A stretch of 64,000 nt of DNA from Citricoccus sp. CH26A (lineage in GTDB: Bacteria; Actinomycetota; Actinomycetes; Actinomycetales; Micrococcaceae): NCBI RefSeq assembly GCF_000224415.1, contig NZ_AFXQ01000010.1:46475-110474 (forward strand), given 5' to 3'. This document shows, piece by piece, positions 56,296 to 64,000 of the stretch. The position numbers and the translations under genes were made by a program. The notes under the pieces are model-generated. The model was given only the letters and a program-made list of their open reading frames with translations. It did not search any database and was not told where the DNA came from. The number at the start of each line of letters is the position of its first letter. Position 1 is the first letter of the stretch.

Positions 56296-57653
56296 TGGAC
56301 GTACTCCTTCTCGCGGTCCCGGCCCTCCGGGACGTGGTGCTTGGGGTGGACGGGGCGGACCAGGAGGTTGGCGAGGAAGCCGATCGCGAGCAGCCCGACC
56401 ATGATGTAGAGCGAGAGTGAGTACAAGCCGGCGCCGGTCAGCCCGCTGTCGGCCTGGGCCTCGATCACGCTGTTGACGATCAGGGGACCGGCGATGCCCG
56501 CTGCCGACCAGGCGGTCAGCAACCGGCCGTGGATGGCTCCCACCTGGAAGACGCCGAACAGGTCCTTCAGGTAGGCCGGGATGGTGGAGAAGCCTCCGCC
56601 GTAGAAGGACAGGATGACCATCGTGGCGAGGATGAACACGACCACGTTGGCCCCTCCCATCAGGGCGATGACGAGGTACAGCGCCAGTCCGACGCCGAGG
56701 TACATCATGTAGTTGTTCTTCCGGCCCCAGGAGTCCGAGGTGGCGGACCACACGAAGCGGCCGGCCATGTTGGCCAGGGACAGCAGCCCCACGAAGCCCG
56801 CCGCCGCCGCCGGGGTGATCCAGTCGAAGTAGTCCTGGATCATGGGAGCGGCGTTCTCCAGGATGCCGATGCCGGCGGTGACGTTGCAGAACAGCACGAT
56901 CCACAGCAGCCAGAACTGGGGCGTGCGGATCGCCGAGTCCGCGGACACGTTCGCCGTCGTCTGCAGCGGCTTGGCGGCCGCCGTCGAGGGGTCCCAGCCG
57001 GTGGGCGTCCAGTCCGGGTGCGGGACGCGGATCACGATCGCCCCGAGGGAGATGACGACGGCGTAGACGGCGGCCAGGGTCAGGAAGGTCTGCAGCAGGC
57101 CCGCCTCCAGGTTCGCGGGATCGGTGCCGCCGCCGAAGAGGGCCATGAGGCTGTTGGACAGCGGGCTGGCGATCAGGGCACCACCGCCGAAGCCCATGAT
57201 GGCCAGTCCCGTGGCCAGCCCCGGCCGGTCCGGGAACCACTTCATCAGCGTGGACACCGGGGAGATGTACCCGATGCCCAGGCCGATGCCGCCCACCACG
57301 CCGTAGCCGAGGTAGACCAGCCAGAGCTGCCCCGTGGCGATGCCGAGGCTGGCGACGAGGAACCCGGTCACCCAGAAGGTCCCGGCCACGACCATGGACT
57401 TGCGCGGGCCCGACCGTTCCACCCAGGTGCCCCCGAAGGCGGCGGCCAGGCCGAGCATGGCGATGGCCACGGAGAAGATCCATCCGACGGCGACCTCACC
57501 GGTGTCGAAATGTCCCATCATGGGGATCTTGAAGACGCTGAACGCGTACACCTGGCCGATGCAGAGGTGGATGGCCAGGGCAGCCGCGGGGATCAGCCAT
57601 CGGTTGAACTGCCGGGGGGCGACGATGGCCTCCCGATCGAGGATGCTGGGCAT
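56292..57653 (-). CDS. OFA-family MFS transporter (oxalate/formate antiporter-like)
   Basis: A twelve-span permease of 453 residues. It has the family start RWLIPAAALAIHLCIGQVYAFSVF, the first-half loop VERSGPRK, GIGLGIGYISPVSTLMKWFPDRPGLATGLAIMGFG, and the second-half loop SDSWGRKN. Characterised relatives carry oxalate/formate or pyruvate-type acids; the substrate here is not known. The ATG at 57653 opens MPSILDREAIVAPRQ. A small palindrome (57766-57779) lies about 115 bases upstream. It is co-translated with the small subunit. Confidence 0.88.
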   Translation of the reverse strand: MPSILDREAIVAPRQFNRWLIPAAALAIHLCIGQVYAFSVFKIPMMGHFDTGEVAVGWIFSVAIAMLGLAAAFGGTWVERSGPRKSMVVAGTFWVTGFLVASLGIATGQLWLVYLGYGVVGGIGLGIGYISPVSTLMKWFPDRPGLATGLAIMGFGGGALIASPLSNSLMALFGGGTDPANLEAGLLQTFLTLAAVYAVVISLGAIVIRVPHPDWTPTGWDPSTAAAKPLQTTANVSADSAIRTPQFWLLWIVLFCNVTAGIGILENAAPMIQDYFDWITPAAAAGFVGLLSLANMAGRFVWSATSDSWGRKNNYMMYLGVGLALYLVIALMGGANVVVFILATMVILSFYGGGFSTIPAYLKDLFGVFQVGAIHGRLLTAWSAAGIAGPLIVNSVIEAQADSGLTGAGLYSLSLYIMVGLLAIGFLANLLVRPVHPKHHVPEGRDREKEYVQ

Positions 57654-57765
57654 GGTGGTGCGGTCCCTCTCCGGGTGGCCGCTCGGGGGCGGGTGCGCGG
57701 GACGACGGGCCGATGACGGGTCCGTCCGGGATGGTGCGCTGTGATCTGGGCCACCCCGTGAAACG

Positions 57766-57779
57766 TTACCTACAGGTAA
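57766..57779. promoter_or_regulatory. Possible operator palindrome upstream of OFA transporter
   Basis: TTACCT-AC-AGGTAA, a 6-bp perfect inverted repeat in an AT-rich patch of a GC-rich region, between xseB and the OFA gene. It could be a repressor site for the transporter; the regulator is unknown. Confidence 0.4.
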
Positions 57780-57860
57780 TCATCCGGTCAATGCGCCCGG
57801 ATGCCGGCGTGCCGTGGCCCCGAGGCAGGTCCTGCGCTGGGACCCGGCGCGGCGGCCGGT

Positions 57861-58175
57861 TCAGGCCCCGGCCGTCCCGGTGTCCTCACCGGCCCCGGCG
57901 GCCCGGGCGCGGACCTCCTGGAGGCGCTGGCGGGCACCGTCCAGCCAGGCCTCGCACCGGTCGGCCAGTGCCTCGCCCCGTTCCCACAGCGCCAGGGACT
58001 CCTCCAGTCCGGCGCCGCCGGTCTCGAGCCGGGTCACGGTCTCGACCAGTTCGGCCCGGGCCTGTTCGTAGCTCATCCGCGCGACGTCCGAGGTGTCCGC
58101 GGCGGAGAACCCCTCCACGGCGGTGGCCTCGGCGGCCCCGTCCTGGCCGGCGGGGGTGGTGCTGGGGGTGCTCAT
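57861..58175 (-). CDS. xseB: Exodeoxyribonuclease VII small subunit
   Basis: 104 residues. The conserved part [37 protein letters not shown] is preceded by a 33-residue Ala/Thr-rich leader and followed by a helical end. The ATG at 58175 overlaps the xseA stop by four bases; an internal ATG at the MSYEQ position would give the usual short form. Together with XseA it degrades single-stranded DNA to oligonucleotides. Confidence 0.92.
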   Translation of the reverse strand: MSTPSTTPAGQDGAAEATAVEGFSAADTSDVARMSYEQARAELVETVTRLETGGAGLEESLALWERGEALADRCEAWLDGARQRLQEVRARAAGAGEDTGTAGA

Positions 58176-59461
58176 CGAGTCTCCTCTGTGCTGCTCTGGG
58201 CGCCGCGCTCGGGGCCCAGGGTGGTTCCGGTGGTGGTGGCGGCGATGCGTCCGGCGGCCACCAGGATGTCCAGGGTGTCACCGGGGGAGACCTGGCCGGC
58301 GTCGCGCACCACCCGGCCTCCGTGCTGGACCACGGCGTACCCCCGGTCCAGGGTGTGCTGGGGGGACAGCGAGCGCACCCGGGCACGCAGGTGCCCGACC
58401 GCGTCGTGCTCGCGGTCCAGCTGTCCGGCCAGGGACGTCCGGGCGCGCTCGCGCCACCGCTCCAGGTCGTCCATCCGCTCGGACACCATCCGTTCCGGAT
58501 TCGCCAGCACGGGCCGGGTGCGCAGCGACTGCAGCTGCTGCGCCTCGTGCAGCACGAGCCGCTCCACCCCCGAGGCCAGACGCGACCGTGCACCGGCGAT
58601 CGCCTCGCGTTCCACCGCGGCGTCCGGGACGATCCGCTTGGCCGCGTCCGTGGGGGTGGAGGCCCGCAGGTCCGCGACGTCGTCCAGCACGGGCCGGTCC
58701 GCCTCGTGCCCGATGGCCGAGACCACCGGCGTCCGGGTGCCCGCCACGGCACGCACCAGGGCCTCGTCCGAGAACGGCAGGACGACCTCCTCGAGGGCGC
58801 CTCCACCGCGGGCGATGACGATGACGTCCACCTCCGGGTGCGCGTCCAGCTCGGCGACGGCGGCCATCACCTCGCGCGGGGCGCTCGCCCCCTGCACGGC
58901 CACCTCGCGGACCTCGAAGCGGGCGGCGGGCCAGCGCAGGTGGGTGTTGCGCATGACGTCCTTCATCGCGTCCGAGTCTCGGCCGGTCACCAGCCCGATG
59001 AGCTGCGGCAGGACCGGCAGCGGCTTCTTGCGCTCCGGGGAGAACAACCCCTCCGCCTCCAGGGCGCGGCGCAGCTTCTCCACGCGGGCCAGCAGGTCAC
59101 CGAGGCCGACCGGGCGCATGGCCGAGGCGATCATGCTCAGCTTGCCGGTCTTGGTGTAGAAGCTCGGCTTCACGCAGGCCACCACGCGTGAGCCCTGCTC
59201 GACCGTGCCGTCCAGGGTGGCGGCGACGTTGCGCCAGGCGGTCACCGGCAGAGAGTAGTCCGCGTCCAGGTCCCGCAGGGTCATCCACGCGTTGCCGCGG
59301 ATCACCTTGTACTCGATCAGCTGGCCCTCGATCCACGCCTGGGGCGCCCGCTCGAAGTAGCGCTTGAGGTTCTCCGAGAGCACGCGCAGCGGCCAGGGGG
59401 CGTCGGGGGCGGTCTCCGCCGCGGTGGCGGGAGGCGAACCGGCTGCCAGGGGCTCGTCCAT
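58172..59461 (-). CDS. xseA: Exodeoxyribonuclease VII large subunit
   Basis: The catalytic subunit, 429 residues. The N-terminal OB-fold ([20 protein letters not shown]) binds single-stranded DNA; the nuclease domain has [33 protein letters not shown], and the family block [28 protein letters not shown] coiled-coil and the C-terminal [15 protein letters not shown] follow. The ATG at 59461 has GGAGAGGATC upstream. It overlaps xseB, and is divergent from the membrane protein gene. Confidence 0.96.
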   Translation of the reverse strand: MDEPLAAGSPPATAAETAPDAPWPLRVLSENLKRYFERAPQAWIEGQLIEYKVIRGNAWMTLRDLDADYSLPVTAWRNVAATLDGTVEQGSRVVACVKPSFYTKTGKLSMIASAMRPVGLGDLLARVEKLRRALEAEGLFSPERKKPLPVLPQLIGLVTGRDSDAMKDVMRNTHLRWPAARFEVREVAVQGASAPREVMAAVAELDAHPEVDVIVIARGGGALEEVVLPFSDEALVRAVAGTRTPVVSAIGHEADRPVLDDVADLRASTPTDAAKRIVPDAAVEREAIAGARSRLASGVERLVLHEAQQLQSLRTRPVLANPERMVSERMDDLERWRERARTSLAGQLDREHDAVGHLRARVRSLSPQHTLDRGYAVVQHGGRVVRDAGQVSPGDTLDILVAAGRIAATTTGTTLGPERGAQSSTEETR

Positions 59462-59576
59462 GCGGGGCGGATCCTCTCCACGGGGGTCGACTGGTGGGCG
59501 CCGACGGGTGGCGTCGTTCCCCTTAGTTCTATCAGTAGGCTGGGCCGCGATAACCCCACCGCTGAACGGAGCCGCG

Positions 59577-60530
59577 ATGCGCACGGCGCTCTCCCTCGTC
59601 CTGGCCGTGCTCGCCGGACTGCTCGCGTCCCTGGCCCTGGCCGGGGCCCGCCTCGAGGCCCTGGTCCACACCCCCGGACCCCTCCAGCGGATCGCCGGGC
59701 CCATGTCCGAGGACCCCCGGTTGCGCGCCGCACTGCCCGGTCAGGTGACGTCCCTGGTGCGGGAGAACCTGCCGGCCCAGCTCCCGTCCTTCCTCCAGGA
59801 GGGACTGATGGGCCTGGTGCAGGGCGCGGTGGACGGCCTCGTGCACGACGACCGCTTCCCCGACGCCTGGGCGCAGACGCTGGAGCAGACCCGCGTGGAC
59901 TGGGTGGAGCGGCTCGAGGCGGTCGAGACCGGGGCGGCCGGGCCCGCCGATGCCACCGTGCACCTGCACCTGGCCCCGCTGGCCGATCTCGGCGTGGAGC
60001 GGTTGTCCGAGTCCGTCGAGATGCTCCCGGGTGGGGAGGCCGTCGGCCGGGCTGTCCGGGAGGGTGCTGAACAGGCGCTCGGCGACCTGCAGGACCCGGT
60101 CAGCGGGGACGACGCGGGGGCCTCACCCCTGGTGGTCGACCTCAACGTCCCGGATCCCGCGGAGGTCAGCGGCCAGCGGCTCGCCCAGGTGGTGTCCCTG
60201 CTGCCGCAGTGGCCCTGGCTGGCCGGCGGGGCCGTCGCCGCGGGCCTGCTGGCCCTGCTCACCGCGCCGCGCGGGCGGCGCTGGGGCGTGCTGGTCGCCG
60301 CCGGTGCGACCGCGGTGCTGGCCGGGGTCATCGGCTGGTGGGCACTGGGCCGGCTGGAGGTGACCGGGGTGACCGGCCTGGCACGCATCGCCGCCGAGTC
60401 CCTCACCGAGGGGGTCCGCCAGTACGCCCTGCCGGACACGGTCCTGCTGATGGCCGGCGGCGCCCTCGTGGCGGCCCTGGGCGGGCTCGCCGGACTGTTC
60501 TCCCGGGGACGGTCCGGCCGGCGGCGCTGA
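59577..60530 (+). CDS. Hypothetical membrane protein
   Basis: 317 residues, no named family recognised. An N-terminal membrane helix ([20 protein letters not shown]) is followed by an extracytoplasmic acidic domain of ~190 residues containing [29 protein letters not shown], then three C-terminal helices and a basic end (SRGRSGRRR). The ATG at 59577 has GGAG nearby, and a TAGGCT box lies at 59535-59540. It is a single gene between xseA (divergent) and ispH. Confidence 0.65.
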   Translation: MRTALSLVLAVLAGLLASLALAGARLEALVHTPGPLQRIAGPMSEDPRLRAALPGQVTSLVRENLPAQLPSFLQEGLMGLVQGAVDGLVHDDRFPDAWAQTLEQTRVDWVERLEAVETGAAGPADATVHLHLAPLADLGVERLSESVEMLPGGEAVGRAVREGAEQALGDLQDPVSGDDAGASPLVVDLNVPDPAEVSGQRLAQVVSLLPQWPWLAGGAVAAGLLALLTAPRGRRWGVLVAAGATAVLAGVIGWWALGRLEVTGVTGLARIAAESLTEGVRQYALPDTVLLMAGGALVAALGGLAGLFSRGRSGRRR

Positions 60531-60583
60531 GGCGCCCATCACCCCCGGTGGCCAGCGGGTGCCCGCTCGGTAGAATGGCCCAT

Positions 60584-61723
60584 ATGTCTGCCGTCCCCTC
60601 TGTCTCGTCCATGCCTGCCGCGATGCCGCCCGCATCCGCCAGCGCTGCCCCCGTCGCCGTCGGGATGCCCCACGTGCCCCGCGCCCGCCGCACCCGCGAG
60701 GACGTGGAGGCCGCCGCCGTCGTGAACGGTGACAAGAAGGTCCTGCTGGCCGCTCCGCGCGGGTACTGCGCGGGCGTGGACCGCGCCGTGGTGGCCGTGG
60801 AGAAGGCGCTCGAGCACCACGGGGCGCCCGTGTACGTGCGCAAGGAGATCGTCCACAACCGCCACGTGGTGGAGACCCTGGAGCAGCAGGGCGTGGTCTT
60901 CGTGGAGGAACTGGACGAGGTGCCCGAGGGCTCGCTGACCGTGTTCTCCGCGCACGGAGTGTCCCCTGCCGTGGTCAACGAGGCCGCGGACCGGGGCCTC
61001 AGGACGATCGACGCCACCTGCCCGCTGGTCACCAAGGTCCACCGCGAGGCCGTGCGCTTCGCCCGGCAGGACCGGCGCATCCTCCTCATCGGCCACGAGG
61101 GCCACGAGGAGGTCGAGGGGACCTACGGCGAGGCGCCCGAGCACACCACCATCATCAACAACCCCGACGAGGCCCGGACGGTCCAGGTCGAGGACCCGGA
61201 CAACCTGATCTGGCTGTCCCAGACCACGCTCTCCGTGGACGAGACGCTGGAGATCGTGTCCATCCTGCGCGAGCGGTTCCCCAACCTGCAGGACCCGCCC
61301 TCGGACGACATCTGCTACGCCACCTCGAACCGCCAGGCCGCGATCAAGAGGATCTCCCCGCAGTGCGACCTGATGATCATCGTGGGCTCGGCGAACTCCT
61401 CGAACTCGGTGCGCCTCAAGGAGGTCGCCCTGGAGTACGGCGCGCAGCGCGCCGAGCGCGTGGACTTCGCCCATCAGGTGGACGAGTCCTGGTTCGAGGG
61501 CGCGGCCACGGTGGGCCTGTCCTCCGGTGCCTCCGTGCCCGAGGTCCTCGTGCAGGACGTGCTGCGGCTGCTGGCCGAGTACGGCTACGGGGCCGTGGAG
61601 GAGGTCGTCACGGCGGAGGAGGACATCATCTTCTCGCTGCCGAAGGAACTGCGCGCCGAGATGAAGAAGGTCGGGGACACCGACCGCTCCCTGGGCGGCC
61701 GCAACCGCACCCCCAAGGGCTGA
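60584..61723 (+). CDS. ispH: 4-Hydroxy-3-methylbut-2-enyl diphosphate reductase
   Basis: The last enzyme of the MEP isoprenoid pathway, an iron-sulfur protein making IPP and DMAPP. The three cluster Cys are Cys62 (PRGYCAGV), Cys146 ([11 protein letters not shown]) and Cys244 (ICYATSNRQ); catalytic His and Glu regions ([19 protein letters not shown]) and SANSSNS are present. 379 residues, with a ~45-residue Ala/Pro-rich leader. TAGAAT at 60571-60576 ends seven bases before the ATG (leaderless). The stop overlaps the next ATG by one base. Confidence 0.97.
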   Translation: MSAVPSVSSMPAAMPPASASAAPVAVGMPHVPRARRTREDVEAAAVVNGDKKVLLAAPRGYCAGVDRAVVAVEKALEHHGAPVYVRKEIVHNRHVVETLEQQGVVFVEELDEVPEGSLTVFSAHGVSPAVVNEAADRGLRTIDATCPLVTKVHREAVRFARQDRRILLIGHEGHEEVEGTYGEAPEHTTIINNPDEARTVQVEDPDNLIWLSQTTLSVDETLEIVSILRERFPNLQDPPSDDICYATSNRQAAIKRISPQCDLMIIVGSANSSNSVRLKEVALEYGAQRAERVDFAHQVDESWFEGAATVGLSSGASVPEVLVQDVLRLLAEYGYGAVEEVVTAEEDIIFSLPKELRAEMKKVGDTDRSLGGRNRTPKG

Positions 61724-62241
61724 TGCCGGACAGCGCCCCGGTGGCCGTCCACCTGGTCCTGATGGGGATCTCCGGTTCGGGCAAGACCACCCTCGCCGAG
61801 GGGCTCGCCACCCGCCTGGGCCGGCCCTACGCGGAGGCTGACCGCTTCCACCCGCCGGCGAACATCGAGAAGATGGCCGCCGGCATCCCGCTGACCGACG
61901 AGGACCGCTGGCCCTGGCTGGGCACCCTCCGGGACTGGATGGACTCCCAGACCGGTTCCGGCGGGACGATCGTGACCTGCTCGGCCCTGAGACGCGCCTA
62001 CCGGGACCTGCTGCGGCAGGCGTCCGGCCGGGTCGTCTTCCTGCACGTCATCTCCGACCCCGCCGTCATCACCGAGCGGATGATGCACCGCCCGGGCCAC
62101 TTCATGCCCGCGTCCCTGGTGCCCAGTCAGCTCGCGACCCTCGAGGTCCTCGGGGAGGACGAGGACGGCATGGTCCTGGAGAACTCCGGTACGGTGGACG
62201 AGCTCGTCGAACGGGCCCTGGACCTGGTCGAACGTCTCTGA
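61723..62241 (+). CDS. gntK: Gluconokinase
   Basis: Phosphorylates gluconate to 6-phosphogluconate. 172 residues. The P-loop GISGSGKTT is at residues 15-23; YAEADRFHPPANIEKMAAGIPLTDEDRWPWL is the substrate region, with TCSALRRAYRDLLR and GHFMPASLVPSQLATLE after it. It starts in the stop codon of ispH, an unusual but convincing coupling, and the gluconate permease gene follows 108 bases later. Confidence 0.95.
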   Translation: MPDSAPVAVHLVLMGISGSGKTTLAEGLATRLGRPYAEADRFHPPANIEKMAAGIPLTDEDRWPWLGTLRDWMDSQTGSGGTIVTCSALRRAYRDLLRQASGRVVFLHVISDPAVITERMMHRPGHFMPASLVPSQLATLEVLGEDEDGMVLENSGTVDELVERALDLVERL

Positions 62242-62349
62242 GCGGACCGTCCCGAGGGCCTGTCGCCGACGAGCGCCAACCCCCGTGCACAGACGCCCCC
62301 GCACCCCGGGACCGTCCGTGCTGCATTCGACGATCCGAAGGCCCCACCC

Positions 62350-63753
62350 ATGACCATCGACGACTGGACCCCCACTCTGGGGGCCGGCCCACTGCTGGGG
62401 ATCGCCGCCGCGGCGATCATCCTGCTGCTGTTCCTCATCATGTACCTGCGGATGCACGCGTTCCCCGCGCTCGTCCTCGTCAGCCTCCTCACGGCCTTCG
62501 CGGCGGGCATCCCGCCATCCCTCGTGGTCTCCACCGCGACCGCGGGCTTCGGCAGCACCCTGGCGACGGTCGCCCTCCTCGTGGGCCTGGGTGCCATGCT
62601 CGGCAGGCTGGTCGAGATGTCCGGCGGCGCCAAGGTCCTCGCGGACACGCTGATCGGCTGGTTCGGGGAGAGGCGCGCCCCCTTCGCCCTGGGCGTCGCC
62701 TCACTGCTGTTCGGCTTTCCCATCTTCTTCGACGCCGGCCTGGTCGTGATGCTGCCCGTCGTCTTCGCCGTGGCACGCCGCCTGGGCGGATCGGTGCTGA
62801 CCTACGGACTGCCCGTGGCCGGTGCCTTCTCGGTGATGCACGTCTACCTCCCGCCCCATCCCGGACCGGTCTCGGCCGCGACGTTCTTCGAGGCGAACGT
62901 GGGCCTGGTGATGGTCTTCGGCCTGGTGGTGGCCCTTCCCACCTGGTACCTGACCAGCTACCTCTTCGGGCGCTGGGCCGGCCGGCGCTGGGTGCTCCCG
63001 GTGCCGAACATCCTCGGTCACGCCGATGAGGCCCACGAGCAGAACCCGCCGCGGTTCTCCACCGTGGTCATGGTGCTGCTGCTGCCGATGATCCTGATCT
63101 TCCTCAACACCGGGCTCGACACGCTCCACCGCAGCGGCGTCCTGCCCGAGGGGGCCAGAGAGGCCACCTGGTTCCAGGTGCTGCGGGTCCTGGGCGAGAC
63201 CCCGGTGGCCCTGCTGATCACCCTCATCGTGGCCATGGTCGTCCTGGGGCGGGCCCGGGGCACCGACAAGGCCGTCATCGAGAGGACGCTCGAGGGAGCG
63301 CTCGGGCCGGTGTGCTCCGTCATCCTGGTCACCGGCGCCGGCGGCATGTTCGGGTCAGTGCTGCGGGCCTCCGGCATCGGCAACGCCCTGGAGGACTCCC
63401 TGGAGAACCTCGGGGTGCCGCTGATCCTGGCCGGCTTCATCATCGCGGCCATCCTGCGCATCGCCCAGGGCTCGGCCACCGTGGCCCTGACCACCGCCGC
63501 CGGGCTCGTCAGCGCCGGCGTGGCCGCCGCCGACTACAACCCCGTCCAGCTGGCCGCCATGGTGCTCGCCGTCGGGGCCGGCTCCGTGGTGGCCTCGCAC
63601 GTCAACGACTCCGGCTTCTGGCTGGTCGGACGATTCTTCGACATGGACGTGAAGACCACCCTGAAGACCTGGACCGTGCTCGAGACCCTGATCGGCCTCA
63701 TGGGCTTCGCCATCGCCTGGACGATCTTCGCGATCGCCGGCACCGTGGGCTGA
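62350..63753 (+). CDS. gntP: GntP-family gluconate permease
   Basis: A membrane importer of gluconate, feeding the kinase encoded just upstream. 467 residues, with 12-14 hydrophobic segments. Family marks are GLGAMLGRLVEMSGGAKVLADTL, PIFFDAGLVVMLPVVF, HPGPVSAATFFEANVG and AGSVVASHVNDSGFWLV. The ATG at 62350 has GAAGG upstream. A clear terminator follows. Confidence 0.95.
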   Translation: MTIDDWTPTLGAGPLLGIAAAAIILLLFLIMYLRMHAFPALVLVSLLTAFAAGIPPSLVVSTATAGFGSTLATVALLVGLGAMLGRLVEMSGGAKVLADTLIGWFGERRAPFALGVASLLFGFPIFFDAGLVVMLPVVFAVARRLGGSVLTYGLPVAGAFSVMHVYLPPHPGPVSAATFFEANVGLVMVFGLVVALPTWYLTSYLFGRWAGRRWVLPVPNILGHADEAHEQNPPRFSTVVMVLLLPMILIFLNTGLDTLHRSGVLPEGAREATWFQVLRVLGETPVALLITLIVAMVVLGRARGTDKAVIERTLEGALGPVCSVILVTGAGGMFGSVLRASGIGNALEDSLENLGVPLILAGFIIAAILRIAQGSATVALTTAAGLVSAGVAAADYNPVQLAAMVLAVGAGSVVASHVNDSGFWLVGRFFDMDVKTTLKTWTVLETLIGLMGFAIAWTIFAIAGTVG

Positions 63754-63788
63754 CCGCCGCACGGGCACGGCACCACCCGCCCACGACG

Positions 63789-63820
63789 AAGGCCCCGGTT
63801 CCGAACGGAACCGGGGCCTT
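63789..63820 (+). terminator. gntP terminator
   Basis: Perfect 14-bp arms AAGGCCCCGGTTCC / GGAACCGGGGCCTT with a GAAC loop, 36 bases after the gntP stop, also suitably placed for the convergent gene at the window edge. Confidence 0.92.
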
Positions 63821-63893
63821 CCTCACCTGTCCACCGTCCTCAGGGACGGGGGGCGGCCCGCCGATCCGGCGGAACCGGACCCGGCGGGGCGGG

Positions 63894-64000
63894 TCAGCCG
63901 CGCGCGGCGCCCGAGGACCGGCGGCGGCTGCGGTTGCCGCGGCTGCGGCCACCGGCGCGCTCGCCCGAGCCGTCCCGGGAACCGGCACCCTCGGCGTAGT
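63894..64000 (-). CDS. C-terminal Arg/Gly/Ser-rich tail, possibly of a DEAD-box RNA helicase (truncated by window edge)
   Basis: On the minus strand a frame runs from the window edge to a TGA at 63896-63894 and encodes an RGG-like tail (GGRSRGNRSRRRSSGAARG). Such tails are common at the ends of actinobacterial DEAD-box RNA helicases, but no helicase motif is inside the window, so the identity is a guess. It is convergent with gntP. Confidence 0.4.
   Translation of the reverse strand, partial: YAEGAGSRDGSGERAGGRSRGNRSRRRSSGAARG

Overview
High-GC (about 70%) chromosomal DNA from an actinobacterium, most likely of the family Micrococcaceae (Micrococcus, Citricoccus, Kocuria or Arthrobacter type). 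The basis is the protein families and their order (guaB, guaB3, glpD, SURF1, DUF3817 and guaA near each other), DtxR/IdeR-type iron boxes, CIRCE heat-shock operators, and many start codons lying 6-7 bases after a TAnnnT -10 box (leaderless genes). I see no tRNA, rRNA, CRISPR array, prophage or insertion sequence. The window is ordinary chromosome, with two partial genes at its edges.

Layout. 1-7.5 kb: the end of an unrecognised gene, a surface O-acyltransferase, a secreted esterase, an unknown protein, tsaD, and a YbdK-type carboxylate-amine ligase. 7.5-18.5 kb: a lipoprotein GH3 enzyme, then an iron cluster. This holds a siderophore ABC transporter behind an iron box, a double DUF1540 Cys-rich protein, an iron-boxed DUF2470-type protein, a methyltransferase, and an orphan siderophore-binding lipoprotein. 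18.5-21.1 kb: groES-groEL under CIRCE control. 21.3-29.3 kb: a dicarboxylate/amino-acid symporter, guaB, guaB3, glpD, a SURF1 protein and a DUF3817 protein. 29.4-33.5 kb: a probable ectoine uptake and breakdown operon (M24 hydrolase, M20 deacylase, MHS transporter). 33.7-41.4 kb: an MFS transporter, guaA, and a 1380-residue helicase-like protein with degenerate ATPase motifs and a Vsr-like tail.

41.4-49.4 kb: a SAF-domain protein, a CIRCE-controlled FmdB zinc-ribbon gene, formyl-THF cyclo-ligase, a GNAT acetyltransferase, a membrane protein, a phosphotransferase, and a two-component operon whose first gene encodes a membrane-anchored protein with a poly-aspartate tail. 49.5-57.7 kb: a TPR protein, a Nudix hydrolase coupled to an OpuAC-like lipoprotein, an AlaA-type aminotransferase overlapping a PPK2 kinase, a PfpI protein, and an OFA-family MFS transporter with its small subunit. 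57.8-64 kb: xseB-xseA, a membrane protein, ispH, gluconate kinase and permease, and the Arg/Gly-rich end of what may be an RNA helicase.

Main observations. (1) Three genes (MFS transporter, TPR protein, alaA) are each broken by the apparent loss of one C in a short C run, which points to sequence error rather than three pseudogenes. (2) A perfect CIRCE-type operator precedes the FmdB gene as well as groES. (3) The helicase-like protein downstream of guaA lacks the Walker A lysine. (4) The iron boxes suggest that small Cys-rich and DUF2470 proteins are part of the iron response.
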